This document shows positions 41,154 through 50,614 of a stretch of 64,000 nucleotides of DNA, one piece after another. Made by a program: the position numbers and the translations under genes. Within the stretch, counting starts at the first letter, position 1. Every line of letters starts with the position of its first letter. Origin of the DNA: UBA1723 sp045642085 (lineage in GTDB: Bacteria > Bacteroidota > Bacteroidia > Bacteroidales > Paludibacteraceae); assembly GCA_045642085.1 (NCBI GenBank), contig JAZUIF010000052.1, positions 16,173-80,172 on the forward strand, read 5' to 3'. The notes under the pieces are model-generated. The model did no database searches and was not told the DNA's origin. It saw only the letters and a list, made by a program, of their open reading frames with translations.

Positions 41154-43583
41154 TTATTCAAAGATTCCTTCGACGGCGTTCTCCTCTACTTTCTGCTCGC
41201 CTTCGTTCTGGTTCTTACAGTTGTAAGACTCCTTCACATTGAAATTAGTCTTTCTGTCGTAGTGAAGATTAGGGTCATCGAATACTTTGTTCATGTAGAC
41301 ACCCCAGATAGGAAGCGCTGTAGATGAACCCTGTCCGTTACGCAAGTTGTCGAAGTGGATATCACGGTCCTCACCACCTACCCATACACCAGTGATTAGG
41401 TCAGGAATGAATGCCATAAACCAACCGTCTGAGTTGTTCTGAGTTGTTCCTGTCTTACCTGCCATCTCAGTCTCCCAACCGATTCTATAAGCGTGCTTTG
41501 GCTGACCTGGCTCCCATGGAATTGTGAAGTTGAATGATGCTGCAGACGAACGGATTCTCAAACCAGTACCTCCGTCGATCACACCTCTCATCAATGAGAT
41601 CATCTTCTCTGATGTCTCGTCGCTGAAGATCTCCTTCATACGTGGGCTGAATGTCGCCAATAGGTTTCCGTTATTGTCGAAGATGCTCTCCACGTAGACT
41701 GGTTCAATCTGAATACCATGGTTGGCAAATGCTGTGTATGCGCCACACATCTCGGCGATTGTCAAGTCGCAAACTCCAAGACATAGAGAGTAAACTGGCT
41801 CGATCTCCTGGTTCTTGATACCGAATGAGTGAAGAAGTTTAACGAATCCCTCTGGGTGATACTGCATCATGATTCTTGCTGATGTCCAGTTGTTGGAAGT
41901 CTGCAAACCACGTTTCAAAGTGATCATCTGACCGATCTCCTTCTTGCCAGACTCACCGTAAGGCACATTCTTAGGTTGCCAGATTGTGTAGTCTTCCTCT
42001 CTAGCACCAGTCTGAACCTTCACTGATGGCTGAGTGTTAGCCACCTCGTCGCAAGGATTCATACCGTTCTCCATAGCATAAGCGTAAAGGAATGGCTTGA
42101 TTGTTGATCCTACCTGTCGACGACCGACTGTACACATATCATATTGGAAGTAGCGGAAGTCCGGACCTCCCACGTAAGCCTTGACATGACCATTCTTTGG
42201 ATCGATACTCATCATACCACTGCGAAGGTGGCTCTTGTTGTAGATTAGAGAGTCCATAGGAGAAAGCACTGTGTCTTTAGAACCTTTCTCCCAGTCGAAC
42301 ACTTGCATCTGGACAGGAGTGTTGAATGCCTTTTTGATTTCAGCCGCTGATGCTCCAGCAGCCTTCATACGCTGGTATCTATCAGTTAGACGCATTGCCT
42401 TCTGAAGCATTGAGTCTCTCTGAGCTTGAGTTGTCTTTGTTGAATATGGTGCAGTCTTGCGTCCTTTCTTCTCTTTGAAGAACAACTGCTGGATATGTCC
42501 ACCTAAAGTCTCTCTGATAGCGTCCTCTGCATATTTCTGCATACGAGAATCGATAGTAGTGTGGATCTTCAAACCATCAGTGTAAAGGTTGTAGGGAGTT
42601 CCGTCTGGCTTATTGTTCTTGTTGCACCATCCGTAAAGAGGATCTGTAGCCCAAGCCAACGAATCCTCGTAGTATTTCTGACGAGCCCACTTTGGATACT
42701 TACTCTTGTCTGGTTTGTCCGCAGTCATCACTTTTCTTAGATGCTCACGGAAATATGGAGCAAGACCCTCTTTGTGGTCTACCTTGTTGAAATGCAAAGT
42801 GATAGGGAGTTTCGACAATGAGTCTCTCTCTGCTGCAGAAAGGAAACCAGCTTTCTCCATCTGGCTGAAAACGACGTTGCGTCGGCCTAGACACATATCG
42901 TAACGCTTCTCACGGTGAGGGTTGTAAAGAGCGGGGTTCTTTAGCATACCCACAAGCAACGCTGCCTCCTCCTGTTTTAGTTTGTCTGGAGTAGTAGAGA
43001 AGTAGACCTGTGCGGCAGAACGGATACCAACTGCATTGTTAAGGAAGTCAAACTTGTTAAGGTACATAGTCATGATCTCTTCCTTAGTGTAGTATTTCTC
43101 AAGTTTTGCGGCAATCACCCATTCTGTAGGCTTCTGCATAGCACGTTCAAGTTTATCCTGAGCCACTTCAGTGTAGAGCAATTTTGCAAGCTGCTGAGTG
43201 ATAGTCGAACCACCACCTGAGTTTTTCTGCTGAAGGATCACTGATTTGAAGATAGCACGGAATAGAGATCTGAAGTCGATACCTGAATGCTCTTTGAAAC
43301 GGATATCCTCAGTGGCTATCAAAGCGTTGACAAGATTAGGAGAGATGTCCTCGTAGGCTGTGTAGACACGGTTTTCGCTCGATTGGAAGTAACGTCCGAG
43401 CACTGCGCCATCGCATGAGAAAATCTCTGTTGCGAATTTATTCTTAGGACTCTGAAGTTCTTCTACTGGGGGAAGGTGGCCGAATGAACCATTTTTGATT
43501 CCTACAAACATGGCGACGACAGCACCTATAACTATCAAAAAGATTGCCCAGAAGGCAATGGATATTTTACCGCTTATACTCAT
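41154..43583 (-). CDS. Penicillin-binding protein 1A (bifunctional class A PBP)
   Basis: An 809-residue protein. An N-terminal membrane anchor (about 8-28) precedes a GT51 glycosyltransferase domain (ALIATEDIRFKEHSGID with the catalytic Glu near 92, and GGSTITQQLAK near 122-132). The transpeptidase domain contains STIK (the serine in RRQVGSTIKPF near 490), SNN (TSNNW near 565) and KTG (GKTGTTQNN near 715). It polymerises and crosslinks peptidoglycan from lipid II in the periplasm. The Lys-rich tail past 780 is normal. It is a single-copy-type gene of normal length. The minus-strand neighbours are unrelated. Confidence 0.95.
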   Translation of the reverse strand: MSISGKISIAFWAIFLIVIGAVVAMFVGIKNGSFGHLPPVEELQSPKNKFATEIFSCDGAVLGRYFQSSENRVYTAYEDISPNLVNALIATEDIRFKEHSGIDFRSLFRAIFKSVILQQKNSGGGSTITQQLAKLLYTEVAQDKLERAMQKPTEWVIAAKLEKYYTKEEIMTMYLNKFDFLNNAVGIRSAAQVYFSTTPDKLKQEEAALLVGMLKNPALYNPHREKRYDMCLGRRNVVFSQMEKAGFLSAAERDSLSKLPITLHFNKVDHKEGLAPYFREHLRKVMTADKPDKSKYPKWARQKYYEDSLAWATDPLYGWCNKNNKPDGTPYNLYTDGLKIHTTIDSRMQKYAEDAIRETLGGHIQQLFFKEKKGRKTAPYSTKTTQAQRDSMLQKAMRLTDRYQRMKAAGASAAEIKKAFNTPVQMQVFDWEKGSKDTVLSPMDSLIYNKSHLRSGMMSIDPKNGHVKAYVGGPDFRYFQYDMCTVGRRQVGSTIKPFLYAYAMENGMNPCDEVANTQPSVKVQTGAREEDYTIWQPKNVPYGESGKKEIGQMITLKRGLQTSNNWTSARIMMQYHPEGFVKLLHSFGIKNQEIEPVYSLCLGVCDLTIAEMCGAYTAFANHGIQIEPVYVESIFDNNGNLLATFSPRMKEIFSDETSEKMISLMRGVIDGGTGLRIRSSAASFNFTIPWEPGQPKHAYRIGWETEMAGKTGTTQNNSDGWFMAFIPDLITGVWVGGEDRDIHFDNLRNGQGSSTALPIWGVYMNKVFDDPNLHYDRKTNFNVKESYNCKNQNEGEQKVEENAVEGIFE

Positions 43584-43754
43584 TTTATTCTATTCTCTTG
43601 AGAAAAAGTCTTCGTTTCCTACAAAACTACTACTTTTTTCTCTTTTTATGAAGGTTTTTCTTGATTTTCTGCAAAATGAGGATTGTTAAGAGTTAATGTT
43701 AGATTTTGGGCAACTCGTATATGATTACCTAAATTAATTGCATCAAATTGTATT

Positions 43755-43787
43755 AATTGCATCATTTGTCGTCAAAATGATGCAATT
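43755..43787. repeat. Perfect 13-bp inverted repeat in the gap before lrgB end
   Basis: AATTGCATCATTT (43755-43767) with AAATGATGCAATT (43775-43787). AATTGCATCA also occurs directly upstream. There is no T tract on the minus strand, so it may be a structural or regulatory element rather than a standard terminator of lrgAB. Confidence 0.45.
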
Positions 43788-43826
43788 CTTGTTGGTGCTG
43801 GTGGAGGAACAGCATATTATTAAAAA

Positions 43827-44516
43827 CTACATTATCCAACTCAAAATCGTTGGCGCGATAATGGCAGTCAGGATGCCGTTGAGCGACAAGCCAAGTCCGG
43901 CGTAGGCTCCGTAGCGTGAACTGATTTCCATGACTCTTGAAGTGCCGACAGCGTGTGATGCTGTACCCATGCTGAGGCTTTCCCCGATAGGAGTCTTTGC
44001 TTTAGAAAGATTGAATATGCTCAAACCGAATACGCCTCCGAAGATTCCTGTTATCACCACTGCGGATACGGTAAGGGCTGGGATTCCTCCGGTCATGTCG
44101 GCTACCTGCATAGCGATAGGAGTCGTCACTGATTTAGGTGCGAGTGAAAGCACCACCTCGTCTGTCGCTCCAAGCCATTTCGCTATATAGACGACGCTGA
44201 ACAAGCCGACCAGACAGCCGACAATCTGTGATATGAGAATCGGCACAATCTGCTTCTTGATATTATCTAACTGCTGGTAGAGTGGCACACCCATCGCCAC
44301 CACGCATGGCGATAGCCAGATCTCAATAGCTGTTGAGGCCTCTTTGTATTTGCTATAGTCTATGCCTGTGATTTTCAAAAAGATAATTATTGCTGCAATA
44401 CTGACAAGGATGGGGTTGAGCAATAATATATTTGTACGCTTTTGAAGGTGTTTCGACACTGCGTAGATGCCAAACGTCAGTGCAATAAGAACGTATTTAT
44501 TTTCTAGAATCTCCAT
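43827..44516 (-). CDS. lrgB: LrgB-family murein hydrolase effector/transport protein
   Basis: A 229-residue membrane protein from ATG 44516, overlapping lrgA by 20 bases. The hallmark stretch APKSVTTPIAMQVADMTGGIPALTVSAVVITGIFG is near 130-165, followed by GTASHAVGTSRVMEI. It has six to eight membrane helices. LrgB partners with LrgA and modulates murein hydrolase activity or acts as a small-organic-acid transporter in bacteria where it has been studied; the exact role is debated. Confidence 0.92.
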   Translation of the reverse strand: MEILENKYVLIALTFGIYAVSKHLQKRTNILLLNPILVSIAAIIIFLKITGIDYSKYKEASTAIEIWLSPCVVAMGVPLYQQLDNIKKQIVPILISQIVGCLVGLFSVVYIAKWLGATDEVVLSLAPKSVTTPIAMQVADMTGGIPALTVSAVVITGIFGGVFGLSIFNLSKAKTPIGESLSMGTASHAVGTSRVMEISSRYGAYAGLGLSLNGILTAIIAPTILSWIM

Positions 44517-44850
44517 TGCGTTTTCTGACAAGTTTATAAGTCCAGACGGTTACGACCATCACTAATATTGTGCTGACAATGATTGAGACAGTGATTGGAA
44601 TCCATTGGTTTTTAATTAGTTCGTAGTATAGAATCAACGATACTCCTGGTGCGATGAAAAAGAAGGTCAGATTGCCAGTGAGCACGCTGCTTGCCGACTT
44701 TACCCAACGTAGTTTGATTACACCAAGCTCAAGTAGTAAAGTGAGAGTCAGCATTCCAATGATTGATGATGGAATAGGTATTCCAGTAAGCCAAACCACC
44801 AATTCTCCGAATGCCAACATTGCGAAGATGATGAAAAGTTGCAGTGCCAT
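44497..44850 (-). CDS. lrgA: CidA/LrgA-family membrane protein
   Basis: A 117-residue, four-helix membrane protein with IPIPSSIIGMLTLTLLLE near 23-40 and KSASSVLTGNLTFFFIAPGVSLI near 50-72, the signature of the CidA/LrgA holin-like family. It is the first gene of an lrgA-lrgB pair with overlapping ends. Confidence 0.92.
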   Translation of the reverse strand: MALQLFIIFAMLAFGELVVWLTGIPIPSSIIGMLTLTLLLELGVIKLRWVKSASSVLTGNLTFFFIAPGVSLILYYELIKNQWIPITVSIIVSTILVMVVTVWTYKLVRKRNGDSRK

Positions 44851-44867
44851 TGCTTAAATATCCTCCT

Positions 44868-45797
44868 TTAGAATTCTGCTGTGACGCTCGCTGCGTATTG
44901 TGGCTTAAATGAGTCTGAATCAAATGCGTCGTCGTACATTCTTAAACCGAATCCGAATCGCATGATCTTGTTCTTTTTACCTCTGTATGATAGTCCGGCA
45001 CGTGGCTGGAACACCCATTTACGATTTACATCGTAAGATATATACGGACCTGCAGATAACTCTAAAAATGGGCTGATTGGTGTGGGTGCCGACACAACAA
45101 AATCAATCATTGGCGAGAACGCTAGCATCTCAATTGCTTCAACATCAAATAGTAAGCCTGCATAAGCTGTATGGTTGATACGATAGCCTACACCACCGTA
45201 TAATACGAATCCCCAAGAGTCGAATCCAATTTTATTATCTCTGTCGCTGTAGTCACACCATGCGATTGATGCTCCGACATTGCCTCTCAAACCGAATGTG
45301 CCCGGACCATATTTGCTTTTAGCGATAGCGGTGTCTGCCATGTTACGCTCTTTTATAGATGGCTTCTTGGGCTTCTCTTCTTTCTTTGGATCTTCCTTTG
45401 CAGCTGGTGTTTTTGCTACTTGTGTCTTTGCAGATGGAGTAGAAGGTTCTTTTGCTTTCTCTTCGCGTGCTTTTTTGTCACGCTTTGGCTTTTCATTGTC
45501 GGCTTTGTCGTTGACTTTTGCCTCTGCCTTTTTTGAGTCGGCTTTGCTTGTCTTGTCGGCATCTACATTTTTAGATGAGCTTTTCTTTGAATCTGTCTCC
45601 TTTTTTGCATCAGCCTCCTGTTTCTGTGCCTCCATTTTTGCTCGTTCAGCGGATCTTGCCTCTGCTTTTGCTCTTGCAGCGGCACGTGCTTTCTCTATCT
45701 GAGCTTTGCGAACTTGCTGTAGGGAATCAGACGGAGTCTGTGCAAACCCAGATAATGAGATAAGTAGTGAGGTTATGAATAAAATCAGTCTGTACAT
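44868..45797 (-). CDS. Outer-membrane beta-barrel protein with Lys/Ala-rich linker
   Basis: A 309-residue protein. The signal peptide is 1-19 (LSGFAQ). Residues 25-150 form a charged Lys/Ala/Glu-rich, probably coiled-coil stretch, with KKEEKPKKPS near 137-146. Residues about 160-309 are amphipathic beta strands ending in a terminal Phe (AASVTAEF), typical of outer-membrane barrels. The linker could span the periplasm or bind peptidoglycan. No specific family can be named. Confidence 0.65.
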   Translation of the reverse strand: MYRLILFITSLLISLSGFAQTPSDSLQQVRKAQIEKARAAARAKAEARSAERAKMEAQKQEADAKKETDSKKSSSKNVDADKTSKADSKKAEAKVNDKADNEKPKRDKKAREEKAKEPSTPSAKTQVAKTPAAKEDPKKEEKPKKPSIKERNMADTAIAKSKYGPGTFGLRGNVGASIAWCDYSDRDNKIGFDSWGFVLYGGVGYRINHTAYAGLLFDVEAIEMLAFSPMIDFVVSAPTPISPFLELSAGPYISYDVNRKWVFQPRAGLSYRGKKNKIMRFGFGLRMYDDAFDSDSFKPQYAASVTAEF

Positions 45798-45833
45798 AGC
45801 TTTTATAATTTATTCGACATCACATGATTAATT

Positions 45834-45852
45834 GACGTCACATTGTGACGTC
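45834..45852. repeat. Nineteen-base palindrome before aguB end
   Basis: GACGTCACA-T-TGTGACGTC is a perfect inverted repeat in the 69-base gap. It could be an operator or a REP-like element. Confidence 0.4.
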
Positions 45853-45866
45853 GAACGTCTTCGGTT

Positions 45867-46742
45867 TTAATCTCTGAATCTGCGTGTCAAGTCGCCAAAT
45901 TCTTCGATTCTTCTATCTCTTAGGAAAGGCCAGATACGGCGAACGTTCTCGCTTCTCTCCATATCGATGTCGACGATGATGCTCTCCTCTTTGTCTGTTG
46001 GTCCTTCGTAAAGGAGCTCTCCTTGTGGACCAGCCACGAAACTGCTGCCCCAAAACTGGATTCCGCCTGTCTCACCTGATGGATCAGCCTCATAGCCTAC
46101 ACGGTTGACTGTCACCACAGGTAGTCCGTTGGCAACGGCATGTCCGCGCTGCACTGTCATCCAAGCTCCACGCTGACGTGCTTTCTCGTCGTCGGTGTCG
46201 GTGCTCTCCCAACCGATAGCAGTAGGGTAGATGAGCATGTCGGCTCCGGCAAGAGCCATAAGTCTTGCTCCTTCTGGATACCACTGATCCCAGCAAACCA
46301 TAAGTCCAAGTTTGCCAAGGGAAGTCTGGATTGGGTGGAACCCCAAGTCGCCAGGAGTGAAATAGAATTTTTCGTAGTATGCGGGATCGTCTGGAATATG
46401 CATCTTGCGATACTTGCCAGCGACAGTTCCGTCTTTTTCAAGCACAACAGCAGTGTTGTGGTAAAGTCCTGTGGCACGTTTCTCGAAAAGTGAGATCACG
46501 ATCACCACGCCAAGACGCTTAGCTACAGCAGAGAAATGGTCGGTAGATTTGCCAGGGATAGACTCAGCCAAATCAAAATTGTCAACGTCCTCCACCTGAC
46601 AGAAATATAGAGAGTTATGAAGTTCCGACAACACGATTAGTTGTGCACCCTTCTTAGCCAACTCCTCAATTTTAGAAGTTAGTTTTGCAATATTCTGCTC
46701 TATGTTTGCCGTATGGCTTTCCTGAATAATTCCGACCTTCAT
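45867..46742 (-). CDS. aguB: N-carbamoylputrescine amidase
   Basis: A 291-residue nitrilase-superfamily enzyme with the complete catalytic triad Glu40 (LSELH), Lys113 (KYRKMHIPDD) and Cys150 (VCWDQWYPE). The sequence between 120 and 145 (YYEKFYFTPGDLGF) is typical of AguB. It hydrolyses N-carbamoylputrescine to putrescine, CO2 and ammonia in the arginine-agmatine route of polyamine synthesis. The usual agmatine deiminase partner is not in the window. Confidence 0.92.
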   Translation of the reverse strand: MKVGIIQESHTANIEQNIAKLTSKIEELAKKGAQLIVLSELHNSLYFCQVEDVDNFDLAESIPGKSTDHFSAVAKRLGVVIVISLFEKRATGLYHNTAVVLEKDGTVAGKYRKMHIPDDPAYYEKFYFTPGDLGFHPIQTSLGKLGLMVCWDQWYPEGARLMALAGADMLIYPTAIGWESTDTDDEKARQRGAWMTVQRGHAVANGLPVVTVNRVGYEADPSGETGGIQFWGSSFVAGPQGELLYEGPTDKEESIIVDIDMERSENVRRIWPFLRDRRIEEFGDLTRRFRD

Positions 46743-46799
46743 ATTATTGTTGTGTATATTTTTTGCAAAGTTATGAAATTTGATGGAATAATGAGAAGT

Positions 46800-46858
46800 T
46801 TATCCTCTAATCTTGTCATACGCTTCGTTGATCTTCGCCATCATCTTCTCACATTCCT
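46800..46858 (-). pseudogene. 3' remnant of a J-domain protein gene
   Basis: The minus strand encodes ECEKMMAKINEAYDKIRG plus stop, almost identical to the last residues of the two intact J-domain genes at 48362 and 49319. The match stops within about five bases of the DUF4143 gene's stop codon. It is therefore the end of a third or fourth array member cut off by the DUF4143 gene. Confidence 0.75.
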
Positions 46859-46864
46859 ATTGGT

Positions 46865-48214
46865 TTATAATAATGCGACCATAAACACAGGGAGTAAAGT
46901 AGTCTCACTATCTTTACGATAATCTTTAGTGTAGACAAGGAATCGATTGGAAACCCACTCAGAATATTTTTTACAAAATTCGTCGAGCGACTTATGATTG
47001 GAATATCCGGATGACTTTACTTCAATAGGCCATAGTTTGTTGCCACGGGAAAGTAGGAAGTCGACTTCATAGTTGTGTTTGCCACTTTCTGTTGGCCAGG
47101 TGTGATAATAAAGCTCGTTTCCTGATGATTTCAACATCTGTGCAACGACGTTTTCATAAACGTATCCTAGATCTGCAGGAAGTTTGTCTGAAAGCAGTTT
47201 GTGGTATATTTCATTTTCAGCCGCCGATTTGTCCCAAAAGGCAAGTGTGATAAACAATCCGGTGTCGGCAACAAACATCTTGTATGCATTCATGTCTTTA
47301 TGTAGCGATAAACCGACAGATGGGCTGTTTGCGTGATACGAGAAATTGACAACAAGACTGTCTTCCATATCCTCTAGCAAACGTTCCATATCTTCAGGTT
47401 TCCCCTTTGGACCGATGACGCTTGTTGTCTGATAACGAGAAGCGTTTTTTGCTAATTCTGATGGTATGGCTTTGAACAAGCGTCCTGCGCGACCTGAAGG
47501 ATCGACTTTTCTGAAATCGTCTGCGTACAATTCGATAATTTCTCGTTTGGTGGCATCAACATCACTCAGATTGTTTGTGGAGAGATAGGTGTTGATAGCT
47601 TGTGGCATTCCTCCCACAAGCATGTATAGTCTAAAATCTCTTAGAAGTTGACGAGTCACAGCATCTCCAAGAGAACGTTTGGAGTCAAATGCTTCACGAA
47701 GCAATGGTATGGTAATCTCATCGCCAAGTGCCCAACGAAACTCCTCATAATCCATAGGATACATTGTGATACGAGTCTCTTCTGATGGTATGACTATGTC
47801 TTTTATGTTTTTCTTTATTGAAAGCAATGATCCGGTCTCTATATAATCGTAACGGCCATCTTTTACTAAATGCTTTATTGCTTGACGAGCCTTCGGACAT
47901 AGTTGGACCTCGTCAAATATGATAACAGATTTCCTTTCGTATAGCTTTACACCATAGATAAATTGTAATTGAAAGAAAAAGTTATTTTTATCAGCAATCT
48001 TGTCTACTGCTTCCAAGACGGCGGTCGGAGCATCGGAGAAGTCAATAAGAATATATGATTCATACTCATTTTTGGCGAATTGTTCCACAATAGTGGACTT
48101 CCCAATACGTCGAGCTCCCTTGATCAACAAAGCTGTTTCTCCATTTTTTGTGTGTTTCCACTCTAACATTTTGTCATAGAGTTTTCTGCGAAAAACGTGC
48201 TTGTGTTCTTTCAT
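46865..48214 (-). CDS. AAA-family ATPase with DUF4143 domain
   Basis: A 449-residue protein. Walker A is GARRIGKST near 33-41, and Walker B is VIIFDEVQLCP near 97-107. DUF4143 follows, with a nuclease-like pattern (EVDFLLSRGNKLWPIEVKSSG near 390-410) that resembles PD-(D/E)xK. Such ATPases are common, often multicopy, and poorly characterised in Bacteroidales. It is inserted between a truncated and an intact J-domain gene, and 33-bp tandem repeats precede it. Its function is unknown. Confidence 0.85.
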   Translation of the reverse strand: MKEHKHVFRRKLYDKMLEWKHTKNGETALLIKGARRIGKSTIVEQFAKNEYESYILIDFSDAPTAVLEAVDKIADKNNFFFQLQFIYGVKLYERKSVIIFDEVQLCPKARQAIKHLVKDGRYDYIETGSLLSIKKNIKDIVIPSEETRITMYPMDYEEFRWALGDEITIPLLREAFDSKRSLGDAVTRQLLRDFRLYMLVGGMPQAINTYLSTNNLSDVDATKREIIELYADDFRKVDPSGRAGRLFKAIPSELAKNASRYQTTSVIGPKGKPEDMERLLEDMEDSLVVNFSYHANSPSVGLSLHKDMNAYKMFVADTGLFITLAFWDKSAAENEIYHKLLSDKLPADLGYVYENVVAQMLKSSGNELYYHTWPTESGKHNYEVDFLLSRGNKLWPIEVKSSGYSNHKSLDEFCKKYSEWVSNRFLVYTKDYRKDSETTLLPVFMVALL

Positions 48215-48259
48215 ATTCTCAACTATTTAATAATCATAGTAAAAATACAAACGATTATT

Positions 48260-48341
48260 GAAATCTCAAAATCTTTTTGGTCGTTTGTACACGAAATCTC
48301 AAAATCTTTTTTCGTGTTTGTATACGAAATCTCAAAATATC
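48260..48341 (-). repeat. 33-bp tandem repeats upstream of the DUF4143 ATPase
   Basis: The motif GAAATCTCAAAATC starts at 48260, 48293 and 48326, exactly 33 bases apart, with similar spacers containing GTTTGTA. About 2.5 copies lie just before the ATPase start at 48214, so they are candidate operator sites. Confidence 0.6.
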
Positions 48342-48361
48342 TAAGCTTTAAGCTTTAATCT

Positions 48362-49309
48362 TTAATCTCTAATCTTCTCGTACGCCTCGTTGATCTTCGC
48401 CATCATCTCCTCGCATTCCTGAATCCTACCGGCATTCTTTGGCAAATCAGGATGGTGCTCCAACGCAAGAGCATGATAGGCTTTTTTGATTTCTTCTTCA
48501 GTGGCAGAATTATCCAAACCTAAAACGGCATAATATGGATTAAGGAATGCGACGGTATGCTCTCCCGTCGACGTCTGCTCTTTTTGCTCATCTTCAAACT
48601 CAGTACGAAGAGGGCCGTAGCGTTTTATGAAAAGATTGATATAGTTCTTATTGAATTTTAAGTCGACAAGAATCTGCATCAAGAATTCCCACTCGTCGTT
48701 GTGGATGCCATCTAACACGATAGCCAATTTGAAGAGCAAGTCTACGAATGATTTTTTCTCCTTTAAGTCCATTGCTATTGCAAGTTCCCCATAGAATTTC
48801 AAATCTTCCTCAGTGTACTCTTTTTCAAAGACATATTTTTTGATAGTGGCGTCGTCGAATCCAAATAATCCCTTCAACAAATCTTCTTGGCTATAGCTCG
48901 CATTGGGGTTTAGCCTGCATACTTGCTGGATTATGGAGAAATATGTCAAGTGATTTTTTACTTTTTTAAACTCATCATAAATTTTGTTGCATTCGTCTTC
49001 GCTCAAGTTTGTTTTTTCAAGGAGTATTCTTTTTTTGGCAATTTTCTCCTTTCTATCTTTGAACTCACATATTATTAAATAAGTGAATATGAATATCGTG
49101 CTAACAATGCCAGCAAGAATGCCGAAGAAGCAGGAAAAACCAAAACTCTCACATATCCCTATAACAAAAGAACAAACAAAAATTGAAAAGCATAAGGATA
49201 AAAAAAGGAAGTATATGCTGAGACCTAATTTGTCCAAGCATCCATCAAAATCCGTACAATGACGCAATTCCTTGTATTCTTCTATAAAATCTTTTTCTGA
49301 TATATTCAT
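48362..49309 (-). CDS. Membrane J-domain protein with TerB-like region (array copy 1)
   Basis: A 315-residue protein from ATG 49309 (MNISEKDF); three codons upstream give a TTG start. Two membrane helices lie at about 26-80. A helical TerB-like region spans about 110-235 (LLKGLFGF, then FYGELAIAMDLKEKKSFVDLLFKLAIVLDGIHNDEW). A C-terminal J domain occupies about 250-315, with the HPD motif in LEHHPDLPKN. J domains recruit and stimulate Hsp70 (DnaK). The TerB-plus-J order recalls DjlA-like membrane cochaperones. Nine bases separate its start from the stop of copy 2. Confidence 0.8.
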   Translation of the reverse strand: MNISEKDFIEEYKELRHCTDFDGCLDKLGLSIYFLFLSLCFSIFVCSFVIGICESFGFSCFFGILAGIVSTIFIFTYLIICEFKDRKEKIAKKRILLEKTNLSEDECNKIYDEFKKVKNHLTYFSIIQQVCRLNPNASYSQEDLLKGLFGFDDATIKKYVFEKEYTEEDLKFYGELAIAMDLKEKKSFVDLLFKLAIVLDGIHNDEWEFLMQILVDLKFNKNYINLFIKRYGPLRTEFEDEQKEQTSTGEHTVAFLNPYYAVLGLDNSATEEEIKKAYHALALEHHPDLPKNAGRIQECEEMMAKINEAYEKIRD

Positions 49310-49318
49310 GACTTCCAA

Positions 49319-50614
49319 TTAGTTTCTAATCTTGTCATACGCCTCGTTGATCCTTGCCATCATCTCCTCACATTCCTGGATGCGACTTGCATTCTTCGGT
49401 AGGTCAGGATGGTGCTCCAAAGCTAAACTATGGTAGGCTTTCTTTATCTCTTCATCTGATGCGGAACTATCCAAACCTAAAATGGCATAGTATGGATTAA
49501 GGTATGCGACGGTACGCTCTCCCGTCGACGTGCTATCTTTACGCTCATCCTCAAACTCAGTGCGTAGTGGGCCATAGCGTCTTATGAAAAGATTGATATA
49601 ATTGTTATTGAATTTTAAGTCTGCGAGTATCTGCATCAAGAGTTTCCACTCGTCATTGTGGATTCCATCTTGTACGATTGCCAATTTGAAGAGCAAGTCG
49701 GCTAATGATTTTTTCTCCTTAAAGTCCATTGCTTTTGCATGTTCCCCATAGAATTTCAAATCATCTTCAGTGTACTCACTTTCATAGATATATTCTTGAA
49801 TTGTGGATTTGTCGAATCCAAACAATCCCTTCAACAACTCTTTCTGGCTATACATTGCACTCTCATTCAATGCACATATTTTCTGAATCATTGCGAAATA
49901 GTAGAAATATCCTACCTTTTCCCATTCGTTATTATTACCTCTCTCTTTTGTAACCGCTAACTTGAGAAGCAATTTATTAAAACGAGTTTTTTCGGTTGCT
50001 TTCATTTCTCTACTGTGGGAGGAAAAGAAAACTAAGTCATCTTGATTATATTCCGTTTCAAAAATGAATTGGTTTATTTCTGTTTTGTCTAAGCCAAACA
50101 GTCCTATTAGCAGTTTCTCCTGAGCCTCTCTTTGCATAGGATTGACCTTACATGCTTGTTGCACCTTTGCGAAATAGAATATGTGTCTTGCTATATGGTA
50201 TTGATGTTTTGCTTCTTTTTCACTTATGCCAAAGTCGTCAAGAAAAGCGTCTCTTTTTTTCTTTTGCGTTATGAATTCTTTGATCGTATCAAATTTTATG
50301 AGATATTTTAGAGTTAATAAAAACAACTCTAATGCAGTCTTAATATTATCCAAGACTTTTTCTTTTATAATAACTGCAAATATACCCAAAATGGAAAAAA
50401 TTATAAATGGCCAAAACTCATGATTCCAAATTGCTATTCCTGATAATATAAAAGGGAGATTAGTTAAAATGGTAAGAATGAGACAAAAAAAGGTTACTAG
50501 TACACAAAGTATCTGCAATATTTTAAGCGGAATCGTCATCAAAATAGTCCATACAATTGAACTGTTTTGTGATTCTTCGTATCTTACTAAGAATTCTTTA
50601 TCTAATATATTCAT
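49319..50614 (-). CDS. Membrane J-domain protein with two TerB-like regions (array copy 2)
   Basis: A 431-residue protein from ATG 50614 (MNILDKEFL). The frame is open upstream into a J-domain remnant, but the neighbouring copy's start position argues for 50614. Membrane helices lie at about 25-85. The TerB-like helical unit occurs twice, in diverged form at about 145-240 (LLIGLFGLDKTEINQFIF) and 245-350 (LLKGLFGFDKSTIQEYIY). A J domain follows (365-431, HHPDLPKN). Copy 1 has only one TerB-like unit, so this copy has gained an internal duplication or copy 1 has lost one. Confidence 0.78.
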   Translation of the reverse strand: MNILDKEFLVRYEESQNSSIVWTILMTIPLKILQILCVLVTFFCLILTILTNLPFILSGIAIWNHEFWPFIIFSILGIFAVIIKEKVLDNIKTALELFLLTLKYLIKFDTIKEFITQKKKRDAFLDDFGISEKEAKHQYHIARHIFYFAKVQQACKVNPMQREAQEKLLIGLFGLDKTEINQFIFETEYNQDDLVFFSSHSREMKATEKTRFNKLLLKLAVTKERGNNNEWEKVGYFYYFAMIQKICALNESAMYSQKELLKGLFGFDKSTIQEYIYESEYTEDDLKFYGEHAKAMDFKEKKSLADLLFKLAIVQDGIHNDEWKLLMQILADLKFNNNYINLFIRRYGPLRTEFEDERKDSTSTGERTVAYLNPYYAILGLDSSASDEEIKKAYHSLALEHHPDLPKNASRIQECEEMMARINEAYDKIRN

